Assembly: GCA_009885425.1 (NCBI GenBank)
Contig: VFKS01000439.1
Coordinates: 1 to 8,124 of the forward strand
Direction of reading: 5' to 3'
DNA length: 8,124 nt
Source: Novosphingobium sp.
GTDB lineage: Bacteria; Pseudomonadota; Alphaproteobacteria; Sphingomonadales; Sphingomonadaceae
Each line of letters begins with the position of its first letter. Positions within the stretch are counted from its first letter, which is position 1. A model generated the notes under the pieces. It was not told the DNA's origin and did not search any database. It saw only the letters and a program-made list of their open reading frames with translations. Both the position numbers and the translations under genes were made by a program. This document shows, in pieces, positions 1-7,000 of this stretch.

Positions 1-385
1 AGCGTCATCGCGTTGAAATGTTACCATTGTGCGCGATTGAAAACGCCCCGCGCGCCAGATCAGCGTGGAGCGGCTGGACATTGCGCAGGCCCTGCCCGCC
101 GGTTGTGGAATAACGCACGTGACCGCTGGCCATATCGCCGGGCAGTTCGGACAGGATCGTCGCATCGTTGAACACCTGGGCAACATGGCCAAGGCCGCGC
201 CGGGCAAAGAATTCCTTGCCATCATAGCTGACGATGCCGACCGCTTCCTGGCCGCGGTGCTGCAGGGCGTGGAGCCCCAGCGCGGTCATCCCGGCGGCTT
301 CCTTGCTACCGATAACGCCAAAAATGCCGCACTCTTCGCGCAGCTTGTCACCGTCTGCGTCGAAAAAGGGATGGGTAAGGTTCAT
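1..385 (-). CDS. purF: Amidophosphoribosyltransferase (glutamine PRPP amidotransferase), N-terminal part, apparent frameshift at window edge
   Basis: PurF makes 5-phosphoribosylamine from PRPP and glutamine, the first committed step of purine synthesis in the cytoplasm. Only the class II glutamine amidotransferase (Ntn hydrolase) domain is in the window. The start at 383-385 gives a short propeptide (residues 1-18) followed by the nucleophile in EECGIFGV (Cys19), which is exposed after propeptide removal in this family. Also visible are HALQHRGQEAVGI (residues 39-51), GHVRYSTTGG (88-97, substrate-binding Arg91) and AHNGN (118-122). A longer reading frame upstream to 520 is rejected because its extra 45 residues look unlike PurF. 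As written the frame stops at 5-7 after HNGNISTR. Adding one base to the TT at 13-14 restores NISNAMTL, the normal family continuation, so this is a one-base deletion, probably a sequencing error. It is transcribed divergently from the SIMPL-domain gene. The identification is secure; the rest of the gene lies outside the window. Confidence 0.93.
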
Positions 386-503
386 TATGGAATCGCCCGG
401 CCAGTGCTGCGCCCTGTGGATGGGCCTTTGGCCCCGAAAGCCCGCAAAGGCAAGGGCGCGCGCGGCTGCACTCAACAAGCAACTGAAATGCACACGATTT
501 GAC

Positions 504-532
504 TTGCACGGGCGCGGCAAATTCAGGCTAAT
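504..532 (+). promoter_or_regulatory. Possible sigma70-type promoter for the SIMPL-domain gene
   Basis: TTGCAC (504-509) and GCTAAT (527-532) are separated by 17 nt and would start transcription around 539-541, about 34 nt before the start codon. A better -35-like TTGACT (499-504) overlaps it but would give a 22-nt spacer. Both boxes match the consensus only partly, so this is a weak prediction. Confidence 0.25.
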
Positions 533-556
533 CCGTCGAGGCCCAGCGTTGGGCGG

Positions 557-566
557 AAGGGGAGAG
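557..566 (+). promoter_or_regulatory. Ribosome binding site of the SIMPL-domain gene
   Basis: The purine-rich AAGGGGAGAG ends 7 nt before the ATG at 574. It fixes the start of the gene and agrees with a signal peptide beginning exactly there. Confidence 0.7.
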
Positions 567-573
567 AGAAATC

Positions 574-1400
574 ATGAAGTCCCGTGCACTTGCGTGCCTC
601 GCCGCACTTTCGTTGCTGGCCGCACCCGCTGCAGTTCAGGCCGCCAAGCCGGGCGAGGTTGAACTGCAGATCGAAGCCACCGCACAAGTTCCACCGGACC
701 GGGCGGTGGTGCCAATTACGATTACGGGATCGGGTGAGACGGAGGCGACGGCACGCGAAGACCTGCGCAAAAAGGAAAATAACCTGATGGCCGCCCTATC
801 GGCGAAGGGCATCGACGCGGCGAAAGTTAAGGTTGAAGGCGCCGATGGAAGTAAGAATGGCTTAACAGTCCGTGCCAGCGATGCTGATGCAGCCTGTGCT
901 GGCGCTGCCGCTGCGGCGGCAGCTGCCGATGCGCAGGAAGCGGCCGCCGCAGCACCAAAGAAGCACAAAGCTGCGGCCCGCGAGGTCGATTTTCGAATTG
1001 TGATGCCCTAACATATCAAACCGCCAGCAAAACGCTGCTGGTTTCCTTCGACGATCCCAGCAAAATCGAACAGGTTCAGAAGCTCGGCGATGCCGAAGAA
1101 AATTTCTATGGCCGCCTGCGCCCGATCTTCACTCAAAGCGACCCTGCCGCCGCCCGCAAAAAGGCCCGCAGCGAAGCTTTGGCCAAGGCCAATGCCGAAG
1201 CCGATGCCTATGCCGAGGCGATGGGTTACCGGGTGGTGCGGATTGTCCGGGTCAGCAATGCCCGGCCGCAGCTGAACATGTTCGATCTGATCGGGTTTTT
1301 TGGAAACATGGAAAACAAAACCTCGTTGTTCCAGCCCAGCTGGTTTGGTTCCGCCGTAGTTGAAACCGTCTCGATCACTTACGTGATCGCGCCGAAGTAG
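574..1400 (+). pseudogene. Periplasmic SIMPL-domain (DUF541, YggE-like) protein gene, frameshifted near 1002
   Basis: SIMPL-domain proteins such as E. coli YggE are secreted proteins of poorly known function, linked in E. coli to oxidative stress protection. The N-terminus is a clear Sec signal peptide: MKSR, a hydrophobic stretch, and a VQA site with cleavage expected after residue 23. Mature residues 28-100 carry the domain's first half (VELQIEATAQVPPDRAVVPI, then an ARED helix). Residues 106-127 are a low-complexity stretch with 17 alanines out of 22. The first frame stops at 1009-1011 after VDFRIVMP. The frame one base back continues without a break to the TAG at 1398-1400 and reads DALTYQTASKTLLVSF, then a KKARSEALAKANAEADAYAEAMGYRV-type helix (given here as positions 1155-1232) and ends ITYVIAPK, the expected second half of the domain. 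Restoring one G after 1002 (GTG-GAT) joins the halves into a 275-residue protein. The deletion may be a sequencing error rather than true decay, since both halves keep good coding character. Confidence 0.82.
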
Positions 1401-1414
1401 TGAGGCGCTGGAAA

Positions 1415-1444
1415 GGCGGCCTTGCCCTTAGGGCAGTCGCCGCC
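1415..1444 (+). terminator. Possible terminator hairpin after the SIMPL-domain gene
   Basis: GGCGGC (1415-1420) pairs perfectly with GCCGCC (1439-1444), and inside it TTGCCC (1422-1427) pairs with GGGCAG (1431-1436) around a TTA loop, with one G-T pair. It starts 14 nt after the stop codon, which is a typical terminator position. There is no T-tract after the stem, so intrinsic termination is uncertain; it could instead be an mRNA-stabilising structure or part of the lolC leader. Confidence 0.4.
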
Positions 1445-1485
1445 TAAACCCGCGTCCGTTCCCTCCCTCTCGCCGCCGAGGCCCA

Positions 1486-2727
1486 GTGCTGCTGACCCCT
1501 TTCGAATGGACCATCGCCAAGCGCTATATGCTGCCCGGGCGGGGTGAGGCGTTTATTGCACTGGTGGCCGGGATCAGCCTGGCTGCGGTGATGCTCGGCG
1601 TCGCCGCGCTGGTCATCGTGATGAGCGTGATGAACGGCTTTCGCGCCGAACTGTTTGACAAGATCGTCGGGCTCAACGGCCATGCGATCGTTCAGGCCTA
1701 TGGTGGGCGGCTGGATGATTGGCGCGATGTGCTCAAGGAAGTCCGCGCCACCCCCGGCGTTATCCGCGCATCACCGCTGATCGAGCAGCCCTTGCTGGGC
1801 AGCTTCAACGGCCGGGTCGATGCGATCTTTGCGCGCGGCAATACGCAGGAGGATATCCAGCGGCTGAAAGACAAGGTGGTGGCCGGAAACCTGTCTGCGC
1901 TGCAGCCCGATGCCGCAAATGTCGCAATCGGATCGCAACTGGCCAGCAACTTGGGGATCCGGGTCGGTGACAGTCTTACGATCATCAACCCGCAAGGCCA
2001 ATCGACCCCGTTCGGCACCGTTCCGCGGCAGATTTCCTATACCGTTGCGGCGATCTTCGAGATCGGAGTCTATGATTTTGACGAGCGTTTTGTAGTGATG
2101 CCGATGGCGGATGCGCAGACGTTGTTGCTGTCCGGCGATTCTGTCGGGATGATCGAAGTGCAGGTGACCGATCCCAACAAGGTCGGCGAAATCCTCGCCC
2201 CGGTTCAGAAGAAGCTGGATGGCCGCGCGATGGTGACCGACTGGAAGACGATCAACGCCGCGCTGTTTGAAACGCTGGCGGTTGAGCGGGTCGCGATGTT
2301 TGTGGTGCTATCGATCATCGTGCTGGTCGCAGTGTTCAATATCCTGTCCAGCCTGATCATGATGGTCCGGGCCAAGACTCGCGATATCGCGATCCTGCGG
2401 ACGATGGGCGCCAGCCGTAAATCGCTGCTCAAGGTGTTCATGACGATTGGCTTTGTGATCGGCGCGTTCGGGACGCTAGCGGGGTTGGCGCTGGGCTTCA
2501 CCTTCCTGTTCTTCCGCCAGTCGATTGTCCGAGGGATCGAATTGATAACCGGGCAGAACCTGTGGGATCCCTCGATCCGTTTCCTGACTGAGCTGCCCAG
2601 TCGCAGCGATCCGGTCGAGATCACCATCATCGCAGTGATGGCGCTGCTGTTCAGCTTCCTCGCGACGATCTATCCAGCGCGCAAGGCGGCGAGTACCGAT
2701 CCAGTTCAGGTGCTGCGTTATGAGTAG
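1486..2727 (+). CDS. lolC: Lipoprotein-releasing ABC transporter, permease subunit (LolC/LolE family)
   Basis: The permease of the LolCDE machine extracts outer-membrane lipoproteins from the inner membrane and hands them to LolA. The 413 residues are the usual family length. The layout is classic for MacB/LolC-type permeases: a short cytoplasmic start (FEWTIAKRY), TM1 at about 22-46 followed by the hallmark [15 protein letters not shown] (46-60), a periplasmic domain at about 50-268, TM2 at 269-294, a cytoplasmic coupling segment [14 protein letters not shown] (297-310) that contacts LolD, TM3 at 317-343 and TM4 at 378-396, ending DPVQVLRYE. The start is GTG at 1486 with only a weak GAGG four nt upstream; it is preferred because the next start, ATG at 1528, would remove the conserved FEWTIAKRY. 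The last 8 nt overlap lolD, implying translational coupling. LolC and LolE are hard to tell apart; only one permease gene is present here, so it may act as a homodimer. Confidence 0.92.
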   Translation: MLLTPFEWTIAKRYMLPGRGEAFIALVAGISLAAVMLGVAALVIVMSVMNGFRAELFDKIVGLNGHAIVQAYGGRLDDWRDVLKEVRATPGVIRASPLIEQPLLGSFNGRVDAIFARGNTQEDIQRLKDKVVAGNLSALQPDAANVAIGSQLASNLGIRVGDSLTIINPQGQSTPFGTVPRQISYTVAAIFEIGVYDFDERFVVMPMADAQTLLLSGDSVGMIEVQVTDPNKVGEILAPVQKKLDGRAMVTDWKTINAALFETLAVERVAMFVVLSIIVLVAVFNILSSLIMMVRAKTRDIAILRTMGASRKSLLKVFMTIGFVIGAFGTLAGLALGFTFLFFRQSIVRGIELITGQNLWDPSIRFLTELPSRSDPVEITIIAVMALLFSFLATIYPARKAASTDPVQVLRYE

Positions 2728-3394
2728 TGCAGTCGTCAAACTGACTGGCCTGACCCGCAGTTTCGAACAAGGCGGGGTACGGATCGACGTGCTGCGCGGG
2801 GTCAATCTGACCGTGGCACCGGGCGAGATCGTCGCGCTGCTCGGCCCATCGGGTTCGGGCAAATCGACGCTGCTGCAAGCGGTCGGTCTGCTCGAAGGTG
2901 GGTTCGGAGGGCAGATCGAGATCGCTGGCGCGGATGCCACCAGCCTGAGTTCCGACCAGCGCACCTTGGTCCGCCGGGCCTATGTCGGTTTCGTCTATCA
3001 GTTCCATCACCTGCTGCCCGATTTCAACGCGCTGGAAAACGTCGTGCTGCCGCAACTGGTCGCCGAAGTGGCGCAAGGCGTGGCCGAGGATCGCGCCCGT
3101 GAATTGCTGACCGCGCTGGGCCTTGGCGAACGGCTCGATCATCGGCCAAGCCAGCTTTCGGGCGGCGAGCAGCAGCGTGTCGCGGTGGCCCGGGCGCTGG
3201 CCAACAAACCGGTGCTGGTTCTGGCCGATGAACCGACCGGCAATCTGGATGAGGCAACCGCTGACAAAGTGCTCGGCCAGTTCCTCGAACTGGTCCGCGG
3301 CACAGGCAGCGCGGCCTTGGTCGCAACGCATAACGAACGCTTGGCCGCCAAGATGGACCGAGTGGTCCGGCTGCATGAGGGAGTACTGACATGA
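2720..3394 (+). CDS. lolD: Lipoprotein-releasing system ATP-binding protein LolD
   Basis: LolD is the cytoplasmic ATPase that powers LolC/E. All nucleotide-binding motifs are present in the 224 residues: Walker [10 protein letters not shown] (42-50, Lys48), Q-loop Gln94 in [12 protein letters not shown], which is characteristic of the LolD/MacB/FtsE group, signature LSGGE (146-150), Walker B VLVLADE (165-171, catalytic Glu171), D-loop GNLD (174-177) and switch His204 in VATHN. The FHHLLPDF segment and the neighbouring LolC-type permease point to LolD rather than FtsE or MacB. The ATG at 2720 lies inside the end of the permease gene (ATGAGTAG), and the gene's own TGA overlaps the next start (ATGA), so three genes are probably translated in a coupled manner. 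Confidence 0.95.
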   Translation: MSSAVVKLTGLTRSFEQGGVRIDVLRGVNLTVAPGEIVALLGPSGSGKSTLLQAVGLLEGGFGGQIEIAGADATSLSSDQRTLVRRAYVGFVYQFHHLLPDFNALENVVLPQLVAEVAQGVAEDRARELLTALGLGERLDHRPSQLSGGEQQRVAVARALANKPVLVLADEPTGNLDEATADKVLGQFLELVRGTGSAALVATHNERLAAKMDRVVRLHEGVLT

Positions 3395-3870
3395 CCACGA
3401 TCGCCGATTTCACCGCTGACCTTCCGGGCGGCAAGCAGGCCAATCTGGCTGACAAGCTGGGCAAAGTGCTGTTGGTGGTCAACACCGCCAGCAAGTGCGG
3501 CTTTACCCCGCAGTATGACGGGCTGGAAGCGCTCCACAAGCAGTACGGCGCGCAAGGGTTTGAAGTGCTGGCGTTCCCCTGCAACCAGTTTGGCGGCCAG
3601 GAACCGGGCGATGCGCAGCAGATCGACGAGTTCTGCAAGGTCAACTTCGGACTCAGCTTTCCGCTGATGGCCAAGGTCGAAGTCAACGGCGCGGGCGCGC
3701 CGCCGCTGTATGACTGGCTGAAGAGCGAGGCGCCGGGGCTGATGGGGACCAAGTCGATCAAATGGAACTTCACCAAGTTCCTGATTGGCCGCGACGGGCA
3801 AGTGGTGCGCCGCTATGCGCCGAATGACACGCCCGCCAGCATCGCCAAGGATATCGAAAAGCTGCTCTGA
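3391..3870 (+). CDS. Glutathione peroxidase family protein (Cys type, probably thioredoxin-dependent)
   Basis: The enzyme reduces hydrogen peroxide and organic or lipid hydroperoxides. At 159 residues it is a normal-length monomeric member of the family. The catalytic tetrad is complete: peroxidatic Cys36 in [12 protein letters not shown], Gln70 in [12 protein letters not shown], and Trp125-Asn126 in [10 protein letters not shown] further cysteine, Cys82 in FCKVNFG, lies where yeast Gpx3 has its resolving cysteine (Cys36 and Cys82 there), so the reductant is probably thioredoxin rather than glutathione; this is inference from the family. There is no signal peptide, so it should act in the cytoplasm. 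The ATG shares ATGA with the lolD stop codon, and GAGGGAG (3377-3383) is a good ribosome binding site 7 nt upstream. It is thus the third gene of the lol operon. E. coli BtuE is a member of the same family, but I do not transfer the symbol. Confidence 0.94.
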   Translation: MTTIADFTADLPGGKQANLADKLGKVLLVVNTASKCGFTPQYDGLEALHKQYGAQGFEVLAFPCNQFGGQEPGDAQQIDEFCKVNFGLSFPLMAKVEVNGAGAPPLYDWLKSEAPGLMGTKSIKWNFTKFLIGRDGQVVRRYAPNDTPASIAKDIEKLL

Positions 3871-4025
3871 CGGCGAGAGGCGCTCAATCTGAGCCACGCT
3901 AACTCCACTCCCGGTGGGGTGAAGGGAGGGCAGACTAAGACTCGTCGCAATTCGATCCAACACGCGGGGGGTAACCCAGGCCGTCCCGGTTGCCCGAATC
4001 GCCGCTGGACCGTTAGGCTGCGACC
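3871..4025. other. Intergenic region and dnaE leader with potential hairpins
   Basis: This 155-nt gap holds no credible gene. Just after the peroxidase stop are two short stem-loops, GCTCA-ATC-TGAGC (3882-3894) and CACTCC-CGGT-GGGGTG (3906-3921, one G-T pair). Neither is followed by a T-tract, so neither is a convincing intrinsic terminator. A third, larger dyad lies closer to dnaE and is listed separately. I could not pick out a convincing promoter; the only TTG-type -35 candidate (3990-3995) would place the transcription start at the start codon. Confidence 0.5.
3969..3995 (+). promoter_or_regulatory. Stem-loop or dyad in the dnaE leader
   Basis: GGGTAACC (3969-3976) pairs with GGTTGCCC (3988-3995) along 8 bp with a single G-T pair, around an 11-nt loop. 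It ends 30 nt before the dnaE start codon. It could be an mRNA leader structure or, as DNA, a protein-binding dyad. Its role is unknown, and a chance occurrence in GC-rich sequence is possible. Confidence 0.35.
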
Positions 4026-7000
4026 ATGTCTTATGAACCCTTCGTTCCGCTGCGTGTGCTGTCGAGCTATTCGATGCTCGAAGGGGCGATTGATCCCAAA
4101 GCGATTGCCAAGCTGGCCCAGGAGCGAGCCTTTCCGGCAATCGCGATTGCGGACCGTAACGGGCTCTATTCGGCAATGGCCTTTGCCGGGGCAGCGCGTG
4201 AGGCGGGGATCCAGCCGATCATCGGGACGTTGCTGGGGGTGCTGCGCGATACCGGCGGGCCGATTGACTGGCTGGTGCTCTATGCCCAGAACGATACCGG
4301 CTGGAACAACCTGTGCCACCTGGTCAGCGCCGCGCACCTTGATCGGCCGCTGGAACTCGAACCTCACGTTACCCTAGCCGATCTTGAAGGGCGCAGCGAC
4401 GGTCTGATTTGCCTGACCGGCGCGGGCGAGGGCGCTTTGGTGCGGTTGCTGGCCGAGGCGCGGCAGGACGCGGCGGAGGCCTATTGCGATAGACTGCAGG
4501 CGCTGTTTCCGGATCGGCTCTACATCGAGATTGCCCGGCGCGATGATCCGGCCGAGGAGGCTGCTGAGGCGGCGCTGATCGACCTGGCCTATGCCCGCAA
4601 TCTGCCGCTGGTTGCCACAAACCCCGCCAGCTATGGCGATCCGCAGTTCTACAGCGCCCATGATGCGCTGCTCTGCATCGCCAACTCGACGCACGTCGAT
4701 GCCGCTGATCGACCCCGCTCGAACCCGCAATGGTGGGTCAAAAGCTGGCCAATGATGCGCGAGCTGTTTGAGGATCTGCCCGAGGCGACCGCCAACACGC
4801 TGGTGATCGCCCAGCGCTGTGCCTATGCCCCGCCCAAGCGTAAACCGCTGCTGCCAAGCCTGGCCGGCGACGGCGAAGGCGAAGCGCAGATGCTGATCGA
4901 TGATGCTCGCGCCGGGCTTGAGCAGCGCCTTGAGCCTTATATTGAGTTGTCCGCCGAAGCGCGCCAGGTCTATTTCGACCGGCTCGATTTCGAAGCCGGC
5001 GTAATCAACAAGATGGGCTTTGCCGGCTACTTCCTGATCGTGGCCGACTTTATCAAGTGGGCTAAGGACAACGACATACCGGTGGGGCCGGGGCGTGGTT
5101 CGGGCGCGGGCTCGGTGATCGCCTGGGCGCTGACCATCACCGATCTCGATCCGCTGAAGCTCGGCCTGCTGTTCGAACGATTCCTCAACCCTGAACGCGT
5201 TTCGATGCCGGATTTCGATATCGATTTCTGCGAAACCCGGCGCGGCGAAGTGATCCGCTATGTCCAGGCCAAATACGGCGAGGATCACGTCGCTCAGATC
5301 ATCACCTTCGGTAAACTCAAGGCGCGAGCGGTGCTGCGCGATACCGGCCGTATCCTGCAGATGAGCTATGGCCAGGTTGACCGGCTGTGCAAGATGGTCC
5401 CCAACCACCCGACCGACCAGTGGACCTTGCCGCGCACACTCAACGGGGTGGCCGAATTCAAGCGCGAGTACGATAACGACGACGAGGTCAAGCGACTGGT
5501 CGATCTGGCGATCTTGCTCGAAGGCCTGCCGCGCAACAGTTCGACCCACGCCGCTGGTGTGGTGATCGGCGATCGGCCCTTGGCGCAGCTGGTTCCGCTC
5601 TACCGCGATCCCCGCTCGGATATGCCGGTGACCCAGTTCGACATGAAATATGTCGAGGATACCGGCCTGATCAAGTTCGACTTTTTGGGGCTGAAAACGC
5701 TCTCGGTGCTCAAGAAGGCGGTGCAGCTGCTGCAAAAGCGTGAGATTGAAATTCAGCTCGATGCGCTGGCCTGGGATGATAGTCAGGTCTACGATATGCT
5801 TCAGTCGGGCGACACCGTCGGTGTGTTCCAGCTTGAATCCGAAGGGATGCGGCGCACGCTCAACGCCGTCAAACCCAGCAATTTCGGCGACATTATCGCG
5901 CTTGTCGCGCTCTACCGCCCCGGCCCAATGGACAACATCCCGTTGTTCGGGCGGCGCAAGAACGGTGCCGAAGCGATCGACTACCCGCATCCCAAACTGG
6001 AAGGCATTCTGGCCGAAACCTACGGCGTGTTCGTCTATCAGGAACAGGTGATGCAGGCCGCCCAAATCCTGGCCGGATATTCGCTTGGCGATGCCGATCT
6101 CTTGCGCCGGGCGATGGGCAAGAAGGACCAGAAGGAAATGGACTCCCAGCGCGCGCGGTTTATCGCTGGCTGCGCCGAAGTGTCGCAAATCGGTGCCAAG
6201 AAGGCCGACGAACTGTTCGATTTGATCGACAAGTTTGCCGGATACGGCTTCAACAAGAGCCACGCCGCAGCCTATGCTCTGCTGGCCTATCAGACCGCCT
6301 GGCTGAAGACGCATTATCCGCATGAATTCTATGCCGCCTCGATGTGTTTTGACATGCACCAATCGGAAAAACTCAGCGTCTATGTCGACGATATGCGCCG
6401 GGCCGGGGTCGCGCTCGAGGGGCCGGACATCAACCGCAGCGAGGCTGAGTTTACCGTTGAACGGACCGACGATGGCCACGCGGTGCGCTATGCCTTGGCG
6501 GGGATCCGTAACGTCGGCGAAAAGGCGATGGACGTGATTGTCGCCGAACGCGAAGCCAATGGCTGGTTCACCAGCCTGGAAGAACTGTTCCGCCGCGCCC
6601 CGCAGGGATCGATGAACCGGCGCCAGCTCGAAGGTTTGGCCGGGGCTGGCGCGCTCGATGGGCTCGATCCCAACCGGGCGCGGGTGATGGCCAATGCCGA
6701 TATGCTGCTGGCCGTCAGCGACGAGGCCGCACGCAGCCGCTCGAGCGGTCAGGCGGCGCTGTTTGGCGGGGACGACCACGCCGCCCCGGCGCTGCGATTG
6801 GCTGAAGCCGAACCGTGGTCGAAAGCCGAGCAGATGGCCAAGGAGCGTGAGAACTTCGGGTTCTACTTTGCCGCGCACCCGGTGGCACAGTGGCGCACGG
6901 TGGCCTCCGCCAATGGCGCGCGGACCTATGCCAGCCTGATGGAAAGCGGAGCCCCGGTGGGCGGGCGGGCCCAGGCGGTGATGGCGGCGATGGTCGAGAA

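Larger units (their letters stand above)
386..573. other. Divergent intergenic region between purF and the SIMPL-domain gene
   Basis: These 188 nt separate two divergent starts and should hold the promoters of both. I see no credible gene here; the reading frames that cross it have no family features and overlap the real purF start. Two small perfect dyads are present: GGGCC-TTT-GGCCC (422-434), in the probable purF leader, and GCCCA-GCGT-TGGGC (541-554), just before the ribosome binding site of the SIMPL-domain gene. I did not recognise a known purine-regulator operator or riboswitch. Confidence 0.6.

Noticed and set aside
386..520. N-terminal extension of purF by 45 residues
   Set aside because: The PurF propeptide is normally short, and the ATG at 385 gives 18 residues before the catalytic Cys. 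The upstream residues look like translated leader sequence.
65..662. Plus-strand frames overlapping purF and the divergent region
   Set aside because: They are the complement of the conserved PurF domain and show no signal, motif or ribosome binding site of their own.
1000..1011. Programmed ribosomal frameshift in the SIMPL-domain gene
   Set aside because: No slippery heptamer, stimulatory upstream Shine-Dalgarno or obvious pseudoknot is visible at the junction; a one-base deletion explains it more simply.
3906..3921. CACTCC-CGGT-GGGGTG as an intrinsic terminator after the peroxidase gene
   Set aside because: The stem is short with a wobble pair and is followed by a purine-rich stretch rather than a T-tract.
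3990..4018. Promoter for dnaE with TTGCCC and TTAGGC boxes
   Set aside because: The -10 match is poor and the transcription start would fall at the start codon.
2651..4176. Several long minus-strand frames opposite lolD, the peroxidase gene and the dnaE start
   Set aside because: They overlap well-identified genes, span gene borders, and give arginine-, alanine- and proline-rich peptides with no family features.
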